Assembly (NCBI GenBank): GCA_016584305.1
Contig: JACEEZ010020504.1
Location: 1-64,000 of the forward strand
Direction of reading: 5' to 3'
DNA: 64,000 nt
Origin: Chionoecetes opilio
Taxonomy: Eukaryota > Arthropoda > Malacostraca > Decapoda > Majidae
Shown here: one piece after another, positions 50,100-60,104 of the stretch
Position numbering within the stretch: position 1 is the stretch's first letter
Layout of the letters: each line of letters begins with the position of its first letter
Notes under the pieces: generated by a model
The model's input: the letters and a program-made list of their open reading frames with translations, nothing else
Database searches by the model: none
Told to the model about the DNA's origin: nothing
Position numbers and translations under genes: made by a program

Positions 50100-52339
50100 G
50101 TGAGACATGAATTAAGAGAAGGGAAAAAAAGAGAGAAAAAAAAAAGTTCCTTTCGCAGGTTTATCACTCCTCCTTTTCCTCTTCATGTCTCACACCATCT
50201 CACCACCACAGCTGTCACTATAACACCCTCTTCCTCTTTCCCCCCACCACACACCCCTCCCTCCCACGGCATCCACACAGCCCTAACTCCCCCTACACTA
50301 CATCAAACACGGGAACAAGGAAGCTACAGAACGTGTCTCTAGCTTCCTTGCATGGGAATGAAGCGTAAAGTATACATACACCCAGTTCCTGAAGTGAACA
50401 AGTTTTTTTGTGGGGCCTGCCTCTTATTTTTCTATCGGTGTCTGCCTGAAAATCCGTGAAAATGTACTAGTTGTGACAGCATATTTGTATGTCTTTAAAA
50501 CATTTCTGTCGATATGTATGTGTATTTATGAACGTGTTCTTGTATTATTTCATTCTTCATCTTTTGGTTTCATGTCTGGCTCAATATAAACAGGTATGAG
50601 ACACTTTAATTCAGGTCAGTTAGGCATCAAGTGAGTGGGCCAGCAGACTGGTTAACTCCTGCCGCACGGCGGCACGTCGATCGCACGCGCACCACAGGAC
50701 ACCCTTGAGCGAGGTATATTCTTGTAGCGTCTTTGGCGACTTGCCCTGCGGGGTATGCCTCCAATGATTGATGCGATCAGGCTTAAGTGTTGTTCTCCTG
50801 AGCCAACACCAGCCTGAGGAGTAGCTGCTCCACGGCACTGTTGTGCCTCTTCTGCTCTATCTGGCATCTGCTCCCTTGCCGCATCCTCCATTCACCTGTC
50901 ATGGTTTGTAGCTGAAGTCGGCGCATACACTGAAGCCGCCGCCTGCTGAAGATGTTCAGAATCAATTCTACAATATATAGTATGACTTCTACACTGATCA
51001 TATTGAAAGCAGACGCACAACAAAATATTTTTTAAGTACATGTAATTGACATACGGTACTGTATATGGCAACAGCCACATGTCTGTGAATGAGGACAGAT
51101 AATGGAGTATGTACTGTAGTACATATTTAGGGCAAATCTTTTTTAATCCAGACAAATTATTACTCCCACAAGGTTCAGGAACCAATAATGGCTTATGGTT
51201 AATGGTTAATATAATGTGACCCTCATATTGTCAGTCAAAAATGCATCCCAGTCCAAATTCATAATAAAGGTAAGGCGAGATACTGCTTGTAAACTTTTCT
51301 GGTATATGTGATGTAACTAAATTCACCAAAATGCATTCAGTTTATCATTACATGTTAGTATAGGATTACATTCATTGATTGAGAAGTTTGTAGAACCATC
51401 TCTCTGTCAGTGAATAGGTGGCATTTCCTCAGAAGGTTAGTCACAAAGGAGAAATTTGTGCAGAGGTTAGTAACACAGGTTCCAATGGAGTTGGCACCAC
51501 ACACTATAGGCACAGAAAGGAAAGGTAGGATTGGGCAAGCATTAGTTTAACCCCCATACATCATAGAAGCAATATTATCACCTTGGTGGAAAGCTTGGGT
51601 TAGCATTAGTGAAAACAACTCTTCAACTTACTCTTCTGGAACTCTTATTCTCTTTCTCTCTCAATTTCCATCTTTTACACACTCTTCCAAACCTGAGAAA
51701 AAAAAGAAAACAATCCCGTATTACAGTTTCTCAAAGGTGAAGGCCATACTGTTGGGAGTAGGTTTACAAGTGCATCATGATGTGTACATTTCTTGAGTCA
51801 CTTGTTCACTTAAAGCACTCCACATTACATACGAAGCATTCAATAAAAAAATTACTTAGAAAGAGAGTTGGGACATGGTGCAGGAAGTCCACAATGTAGA
51901 CAGGTGTGCTGCAGTGGCTAAAGGGGGAAGAAAGGAAGACATGCTTAGCAATGATCCCAGCAATGACAGAAACAAGCTCCGAAGGGATTCCTGGAAGGAA
52001 ATGTACAAGAAAATATACATTCACATGTAGAGGCATTGTTGGCGTTATAGGTAGTTAGGCTGTGTCTGATTGAAAAAGATACCTAAATTGTCATTGCACC
52101 CTGGTAACCGAATGTTGCATCATGATAGATAAATACATGACATGTAAGCTCTATATCAATTCGACACACAAGTCCTACCTACCTATAACGATAACAGCAT
52201 AGCTGTGCAAGCAAAGGAATCACTGCATCTGGTATATACATGAACCATTAGGTGCTCGAAAAGTCTGAGGGCAACAAATTTTTTCTTCAATCCAATAGCT
52301 GTTGCTGCCTTCATCTGCATTGAGAACACCACCCATGAG

Positions 52340-52340
<1 letters not shown>
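50100..52340. other. Clean sequence, no gene supported
   Basis: Several frames of 60-100 codons lie on the minus strand (50620-51185, 51806-52036, 52183-52476) with no known motif. The frame ending at 50620 (RQELTSLLAHSLDA then stop) could be a terminal exon, but I have no support beyond openness. Confidence 0.3.

Positions 52341-52342
<2 letters not shown>

Positions 52343-52390
<48 letters not shown>
52343..52390. repeat. (GA)n microsatellite
   Basis: 24 uninterrupted GA units. Confidence 0.95.
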
Positions 52391-52392
<2 letters not shown>

Positions 52393-53680
52393 ATAAAAAC
52401 ATGTAAAATTATGATGGCAAATAATATTGCCATTACATTTTTTATAAGCTTTTAAGAGCCTGACACATTCAAACACACTTGTACAATAAAATATTATAAA
52501 ACAACCATCAAAGGAATACTATATCCATCATTATTATCTTAATCTCACAATACATACCATTTCCTGCATTCTGAAGGCGATGTTAGACCACTAAATCCAC
52601 TGGTCCTTTCATCCCTGCTGGTCAAGCGTTGGTAATTTTGACAACCAGTGCCACCAGCGCCTCAGTTCTGGGGACGTTCCACATACCGAAGTCACGACTC
52701 CCCCATGATGTGATGGATCTGCGAGAAGCATTCATAAGTGTTATGTCTCATAGAAGTGATCAGTATTTTTTTTTTTAAAGTAAACATAATTCATGGCCCG
52801 AGCAAAAAATAAACGTAATCATCCACTTTAAAGCAAAAAAAATTACTCACGCGTTACTCAGGTTAGGTTAGTTTACTGCTCTATTGAGGAAAAGAACGTG
52901 CTGACTGATTGAGGGTTAAAAAATATCTTCGTGATAAAAAACATAAAATAACAGTCACATAACGGGTGATATTTTCCGCAATAAGGAGGGTTCCCTAAAA
53001 CCAATCTTTACCCTAATTTATTATTGAAAAGCAACTAAACCCATTGTTTGCAATACATAATTCAGTAAAGCTAATTTAATGTACCTTGAATAAAATGTCC
53101 ATGCATACAACCATCAGCACTCTGCAGTGTATCAAGCACCATGCTGCATCCTGGTCTGCAGCAGTGGTACATGCTTTATAAAAAAGAGAAAGAACAAAAT
53201 TAAATGGTAAAGAACATTTCTGCGTCGTTGAGTTCTAAGTTGGTGTTTTGCCGTGAATTCCTATCAGCGACAATTCCATGAACATTCCACGATATTTCAA
53301 AACAAAGTTGTTGTTTTTATTTCGGTAATATTTCAATGTTGCAAATTTACGGTAACTGGAAATTTCAGTACCTTTACACTATTAATTTAAGGTTTTCCTC
53401 GACTTACAGGTAATTGTATATGTGGGATGTGAATGGCGGAGGAATACAACATTTAATTATTAGTAGCTGTGTGGCCTGCCTTTTTCGGTAAACCCGTACG
53501 TACCTCTAACATGGCGCAGTAACAGGCGCTAACCCGACCTATCTGTGACCCAGCAACGACAGTATTGACCTCAGACACAGTACTTGACCTGTTAAACAAA
53601 GGCCATGACCTCCCCAGTATTGGGAGGATTGACCTCCGACGATGTATTTGACCTATGACCTGACCTAACTAACGGTGTGC
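52391..53680. other. Clean sequence, no gene supported
   Basis: AT-rich. Near 53580-53680 there is a run of TGACCT repeats (GTATTGACCTC, TTGACCTGTTAAAC, ATGACCTGACC), also at 53970-54020. No coding motif. Confidence 0.35.
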
Positions 53681-53689
53681 TGCGATGAA

Positions 53690-53885
53690 GAACAGTAGGG
53701 GGAGGTGGTGTGGGTGTAGGGGGGGTTGGGGTAGCAGTAGAAATGGTAGTGGTATGGGGTTTTCTGAGAGACAAAGAGGAGTAGGAATGGGAGAAAAGTG
53801 GATGAGAGGAGGAAGAGGAGGAGGAGGAGGGGATAGTATGTAGATGGGACAAGGAAGAGGAAGAGGCGGAGGAGGAGGAGGAAGG
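53690..53885. repeat. Purine-rich (GGA/GGT) low-complexity tract
   Basis: GAGGAGGAGG and GGTGGTGTGG stutters on the plus strand. Pro/Ser/Leu frames on the minus strand are by-products. Confidence 0.85.
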
Positions 53886-54254
53886 AATCCTCTTCCTTCC
53901 TCCTCCAGGGTACCAGGGTACCAGGAAAGACCAGGGTACGAATTTTCCTTCCCAAACGGCATTAAAAAATTGACCTCTCTCGCAGCTTTCGGCTTGACCT
54001 GAGATTGACTCGCTCCGACCCGACCTAAACTTGCTATGGAGTTCCGGAGTGGATATGGAATGGTGTTTGTGTAGTTTAGAGGTGGATGGGTGGTGGTGGG
54101 GGAAGTGTCGGATGGGGGAGGGTGGAGGGGAGAGGAAGGAGGCAGTAGTGGTGGTGGTGGTAGAGGTTGGGGTTCGGTCAGTTTGGTGGATTTTCAGCCT
54201 GGGTAGTGGTAGTTTGTGTTGCCTCTCTGGTTGAAGCTGAAATATAAAGGGATA

Positions 54255-54470
54255 TATGATAGTAGTAGTAGTGGTAGTAGCAGTGGTGGTGGTAGTAGTT
54301 GTCTTAGAAGTAGTAGGTAGTAGTGGTTTTAGTAGTAGTAGTAATAACTTTAGAAGTAATAGTAGTAGTGGTTTTAGTAGTATTGGTAGTAGTAGTAGTA
54401 GTAGTTTTAGAAGTAGTAGTAGTTTTGGAAGTACGTAGTAGTGGTAGTAGTAGTCGTTTTAGAAGTATCA
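54255..54470. repeat. (GTA)n-rich array
   Basis: GTAGTAGTAG and GTAGTGG runs with TTTTAGAAGTA spacers. Confidence 0.85.
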
Positions 54471-54537
54471 TGAAGTATTTAGAAGCTCATGTTAATTTGA
54501 ATATTTGATTTTAATACTTCAACCTAAGAGGAAAACA

Positions 54538-56168
54538 GAGGAATACAAAGGAAGAAGGAAGAGGGGAAGGAGGAGGAGGAATACATAGAAATACATAGGA
54601 AGAAGGAGGAGGAATACATAAATACATAGGAAGGAGGAGAAATACATAGAAATACATAGGAAGGAAAGGGAATACATAGAAATACATAGGAAGAAGGAGG
54701 AGGAGGAATACATAGAAATACATAGGAAGAAGGAGGAGGAATACATAAATACATAGGAAGGAGGAGAAATACATAGAAATACATAGGAAGGAAAGGGAAT
54801 ACATAGAAATACATAGGAAGGAGGAGGAGGAATACATAGAAATACATAGGAAGGAGGAGGAGGAATACATAGAAATACATAGGAAGAAGGAGGAGGAGGA
54901 ATACATAGAAATACATAGGAAGGAAAGGGAATACATAGAAATACATAGGAAGAAGGAGGAGGAATACATAGAAATACATAGGAAGAAGGAGGAGGAGGAA
55001 TACATAGAAATACATAGGAAGGAGGAGGAGGAATACATAAATACATAGGAAGGAGGAGAAATACATAGAAATACATAGGAAGGAAAGGGAATACATAGAA
55101 ATACATAGGAAGAAGGAGGAGGAGGAATACATAGAAATACATAGGAAGAAGGAGGAGGAATACATAGAAATACATAGGAAGGAGGAGGAATACATAGAAA
55201 TACATAGGAAGGAGGAGGAGGAATACATAGAAATACATAGGAAGAAGGAGGAGGAGGAATTACATAGAAATACATAGGAAGAAGGAGGAGGAGGAATACA
55301 TAGAAATACATAGGAAGGAGGAGGAGGAATACATAGAAATACATAGGAAGAAGGAGGAGGAATACATAGAAATACATAGGAAGGAAAGGGAATACATAGA
55401 AATACATAGGAAGGAGGAGGAATACATAGAAATACATAGGAAGAAGGAGGAGGAATACATAGAAATACATAGGAAGGAGGAGGAATACATAGAAATACAT
55501 AGGAAGGAGGAGGAGGAATACATAGAAATACATAGGAAGAAGGAGGAGGAGGAATACATAAAAATACATAGGAAGAAGGAGGAGGAGGAATACATAGAAA
55601 TACATAGGAAGGAGGAGGAGGAAAAACATAGAAATACATAGGAAGAAGGAGGAGGAATACATAGAAATACATAGGAAGGAGGAGGAATACATAGAAATAC
55701 ATAGGAAGGAGGAGGAGGAATACATAGAAATACATAGGAAGGAGGAGGAATACATAGAAATACATAGGAAGGAGGAGGAGGAATACATAGAAATACATAG
55801 GAAGGAGGAGGAATACATAGAAATACATAGGAAGGAGGAGGAATACATAGAAATACATAGGAAGGAGGAGGAGGAATACATAGAAATACATAGGAAGAAG
55901 GAGGAGGAGGAATACATAGAAATACATAGGAAGAAGGAGGAGGAATACATAGAAATACATAGGAAGGAGGAGGAGGAATACATAGAAATACATAGGAAGA
56001 AGGAGGAGGAATACATAGAAATACATAGGAAGGAGGAATACATAGAAATACATAGGAAGGAGGAGGAGGAATACATAGAAATACATAGGAAGAAGGAGGA
56101 GGAATACATAGAAATACATAGGAAGAAGGAGGAGGAGGAGGAATACATAGAAATACATAGGAAGGAGG
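54538..56168. repeat. 30-36-bp minisatellite, 1.6 kb
   Basis: Unit GAATACATAGAAATACATAG followed by GAAGGAGGAG or GAAGAAGGAGGAGGAG; about 50 units. The length variation is in the GGA part, in steps of three bases, which keeps all three minus-strand frames open for 360-600 codons (CISMYSSSS, YFYVFLLLL, YVFLCIPPP). These long frames are repeat artefacts. The unit variants form a higher-order pattern, for example AGGAAGGAAAGGGAATACAT at 54660, 54780, 54920, 55080 and 55380. Confidence 0.95.
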
Positions 56169-56387
56169 AGTCTTACCCTGGAGGCTGAGTGGGAGGTCTT
56201 GAGTCTGTGGGTGCGGCTGACCCTTGAAGTGCTGCGGGAGAACCTGCTGCTGAAACAAGGGTACAAAAGGTGAAGGAAAACCACCACCCACCCCAACCCT
56301 AAAAAAAAAAATAATAATAATAGTAAATACAGCAAGAAAATACATTAATAGCTTTTTAGCTTTATTAGTTTAGCTTTATTTTTAATT

Positions 56388-57280
56388 AAACTAAATCTAA
56401 CTGGCCCTAAAAAAAATTATAAATCTAACTATGATATAATAAAACTATAATCTAAAATAATAAAACTATAATCTAAATCTAACTATAAAACTAAATATAA
56501 CAAACTATAATCTAAATCTAACTAGTATAATCTAATAAAACTATAATCTAAATTAATAAAACTATAATCTAAATCTAACTATAATCTAATAAAACTATAA
56601 TCTAAATCTAACTATAATCTAATAAAACTATAATCTAAATCTAACTATAATCTAATAAAACTATAATCTAAATCTAACTATAATCTAATAAAACTAATCT
56701 AAATCTAACTATAATCTAATAAAACTATAATCTAAATCTAACTATAATCTAATAAAACTATAATCTAAATCTAACTATAATCTAATAAAACTATAATCTA
56801 AATCTAACTATAATCTAATAAAACTATAATCTAAATCTAACTATAATCTAATAAAACTATAATCTAAATCTAACTATAATCTAATAAAACTATAATCTAA
56901 ATCTAACTATAAAACTAAATATAACAAACTATAATCTAAATCTAACTATAAAACTAAATATAACAAACTATAATCTAAATCTAACTAGGTATAATCTAAA
57001 ATAATAAAACTATAATCTAAATAACTATAATCTAAAATAATAAAACTCTAATCTAAATCTAACTAAAATCTAATAAAACTATAATCTAAATCTAACTAAA
57101 ATCTAATAAAACTGTAATCTAAATCTAACTATAATCTAATTAAACTATAATCTAAATCTAACTATATTCCAATAAAATTATAATCTAAATCTAACTAAAA
57201 TCTAATAAAACTATAATCTAAATCTAACTAAAATCTAATAAAACTATAATCTAAATCTAACTATAAAACTAAATCTAACC
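56388..57280. repeat. 33-bp AT-rich minisatellite, 0.9 kb
   Basis: Unit CTATAATCTAAATCTAAC then TATAATCTAATAAAA, about 26 units with variants (ACTAAATATAACAAA; AACTAAAATC). It is purely A, T and C on this strand except for a few bases. Confidence 0.95.
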
Positions 57281-57493
57281 CGCCCTACAAACCTTGGCCA
57301 GCGGTCTAGACTGCGCTGAGGGCGACGGCGGAGTAGCAACTTATTTATTCTTATTAGATCATTTTTGTCAGTGATTTTGACCCAAGTAACAGCTTTCCAA
57401 GAGGTTTGAAGGTTAGTAGAAGACGTGTGTGACAAACGTTTAGTCCTTCATAAGGTAGGAAGCGAGATAAGGGAGGGGCGATAAAACGGGGTG

Positions 57494-57735
57494 CAGTCAG
57501 TTCGTACACAAGTTGTTTCGTACACCAGTAGATTCGTACACCAAAAAGTGGTTTCGTAGTCTATATGAAACCATAGTCGTTTCGTACACTCAGCTCAGAG
57601 TTGAACTTTACTACTAAAGTTACGAAACGACACCAGGTATGTACAAAAAAACTCAAAATCAGTGTACGAAACAACTAACAAAACCTGGGTACGAAAAAAC
57701 TTGTGTACGAAAAAACTTGTGTACGAAACTCCCTG
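57494..57735. mobile_element. CAGTCAGTTCGTAC short element, copy 1
   Basis: Left CAGTCAGTTCGTACACAAGT; right reversed CAGGGAGTTTCGTACACAAG. Inner inverted blocks repeat GTTTCGTAC. 242 bases, no coding capacity. Class uncertain (hAT- or pogo-like CAG ends). Confidence 0.75.
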
Positions 57736-57958
57736 TAACCGATAAAACAAATCTTTACCCTTACCCTGTACAGCCTGAGTTGATGACAGACTGCAACGCA
57801 TCATCACATTGTTGGGATGAATCCTTCTCCTCCATAGTGGCGAGTGGTGGTAGTGGTAGTGGTGATGGTGGTGGTGACAGGTAATTATGGTGATAGGTAG
57901 TGGTAGCTGAAAAAATAGGAAAAAAATATATAAATCAACTGTAATTCTGAAAGGTGCA

Positions 57959-58168
57959 CAGTCAGTTCGTACACAAGTTGTTTTGTACATCAAAAAGTAG
58001 TTCATTGTCTATATGAAACCATAGTCGTTTCGTACACTCAGCTCAGAGTTGAACTTTATTACTAGAGATACGGAACGACACCAGGTATGTACGAAAAAAA
58101 CTCAAAATTAGTGTATGAAAAAACTAACAAAACCTGGGTACGAAACAACTTGTGTACGAAACTCCCTG
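57959..58168. mobile_element. CAGTCAGTTCGTAC short element, copy 2
   Basis: Same family and orientation as copy 1, 224 bases downstream of it, length 210. Both copies are followed by TAACC. Confidence 0.75.
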
Positions 58169-58685
58169 TAACCTTCTGAAATGAGCATACTCGCTAATTA
58201 TAAACTAAAATAAACTAAACTAAACTACCACCACCGCAGATCTTTAGACATTTACAAGCAGAATACAGCCGCCGTGCCTTTACCCGCGGACTCGGGGGTT
58301 ACCGAGCCATATCTTCAGCTGTGGTATGACGTGTACTGCCAGCTTGTTCATGGATAATAAGGTACACCAAGCATCATATCCCGGTTATCCCCGTATTCCA
58401 TCTTTCCCTTACCCCGCCAGCCCAAACCCTATAACTATCACCTCTCCCGCCTCTCACACAACCCCGCCAGCCTCCACAACCTCACCACACCACTATCAAA
58501 CCTCCATACTCCACCCTATGCCTAAATAAACCACAATAAACTTATAATAAAGGCGTATTACCTCAAAACGTAGCGGTGGACGGCCTGGCCTGGAGCTGAG
58601 CATCATTCAAAGTTTCAAACGCCACCGCCCCAGCGGCCGGCCAGCGGCCATCATAACAAGGGTTTCCACTTGCCTCAGGCTCACG
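58169..58685. other. Unassigned clean sequence
   Basis: Contains GC-rich CCAGCGGCCGGCCAGCGGCC at about 58628, next to the foldback. No gene seen. Confidence 0.35.
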
Positions 58686-59291
58686 AAATTTATTATCTGT
58701 AAATCAATGTACAGAATTTGAAAAATGTATTCCTTTTATGTGTAAACATTCTAAAACAACAGTTATATGATGATATTGATGTAGTATTGTATCAGTGGTG
58801 ATAACCAGCGGCTACTTGGCGTAAGACCTCCGTACCAGCAGGCCCGCTGCGGTGTATATTTGAAGTGCACAAGAAAATATTAAGTTCTGCAGCATGTTCC
58901 CCTTCATAAACATGAACATGTTGAAGTTTTCATCAGACAGGGAGCTCCTCTTGGCCCTGTTGATGTCCTTGCCTTGCTTCCCGCAGCACATGATGCGGGC
59001 GGGAGTTTACTGCTGAATCATCATAACATTATTGTACCTCTGATGAAAACTTCCAACATGTACATGTTTATGAAGGGGAACATGCTGCAGAACTTAATAT
59101 TTTCTTGTGCACTTCAAATATACACCGCAGCGGGCCTGCTGGCAAGGAGGTCTTACGTCAAGTAGCCGCTGGTTATCACCACTGATACAATACTACATCA
59201 ATATCATCATATAACTGTTGTTTTAGAATGTTTATACATAAAAGGAATACATTTTTCAAATTCTGTACATTGATTTACAGATAATAAATTT
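58686..59291. repeat. Long foldback palindrome, 251-base arms
   Basis: Left arm 58686-58936, right arm 59040-59291, about 98 percent identical by eye over AATTTATTATCTGTAAATCA to GTTTTCATCAG. The loop (58937-59039) is CTTGGCCCTG/GCGGGCGGGAG-rich. Likely a palindromic non-autonomous element; GC-rich sequence with AGCGGC motifs lies outside both arms. Confidence 0.9.
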
Positions 59292-59583
59292 TCCTCTCTG
59301 AAAATACACCAGCGGCACTACGGAGGGCTTCGGGAGGCAAAGTTGCCGCTGGTGGCCGCCGTTCGCCGCTCTAATGCCTACGTAGGCCCGCCGGTGGTGG
59401 TTAGCTGGGGACGTGGTCATTTTCGACGACAGTTTCACTGGTAATAGATGAATAGAAAGAATAAAGGCTATTTCATTATTGGACACCACATTTTTTGCTT
59501 GTCCCAAAACACTAAAACTGCAGAATGACATTAGTAACATAACCTGACCTAACTGGTACCCCCAGACCCCCCCCCCCAGCTAA

Positions 59584-59861
59584 AGGCCGGTTCCCATCAG
59601 CCCGCTTGTACGGCCGTCTTACAACAACACCGCTCAGCAATGACGTCACCATCATCACCGCTTGAGTGGTATTTGTGGTAACTGGGCACAGTTGGCAACT
59701 CCCCTCGAGCGGACACCGCCGAACGGGAGAGATGACTTGAATTTAACTTTGTACGGCGGCTGTACAGCGGTATGGCGGTGCGGTAGACTTTGTTGTGACG
59801 TCATTGTGACGTCTTTGTTGTTGTATGGCGGCCGTACAAGCGGGAAGGTGGGAACTGGGCT
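59584..59861. mobile_element. PIF/Harbinger-like short element
   Basis: Left AGGCCGGTTCCCATCAGCCC, right reversed AGCCCAGTTCCCACCTTCCC, both continuing CGCTTGTACGGCCG. Flanked by TAA on both sides (59581-59583, 59862-59864). 278 bases. Confidence 0.8.
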
Positions 59862-60104
59862 TAACACAGTTACGTATTTTTTACGTAATATAAAGGTAGC
59901 GGTTTTGTAACTTTTACGTAGCAAAAATACGTAACTAGTACGAATTTGTGTGGACGCCCAGGTACGTCCACAGTCTATAACGGTCATTCGACGCGCAGGT
60001 TGGGGGTGGGGCTTAGTGACGTCACGCGATCCAGGTGACGATACAGTGATACAGTGTGTACTCGCGGTTGCCACTCGGTGAAATTATGAATGATTTAATC
60101 ATTA

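Noticed and set aside
50620..51185. Overlapping minus-strand frames as a host exon
   Set aside because: Three frames are equally open, with no domain, splice pattern or start context strong enough to choose one.
54511..56345. Minus-strand open frames of 361, 545 and 603 codons
   Set aside because: They lie wholly on a 30-36-base minisatellite, all three frames are open together, and the proteins are simple repeats of Ser/Leu/Pro/Tyr. Three-base unit steps explain the openness.
56388..57280. Telomere-like repeats
   Set aside because: The unit is a 33-base AT-rich minisatellite. Arthropod TTAGG/CCTAA repeats are not present.
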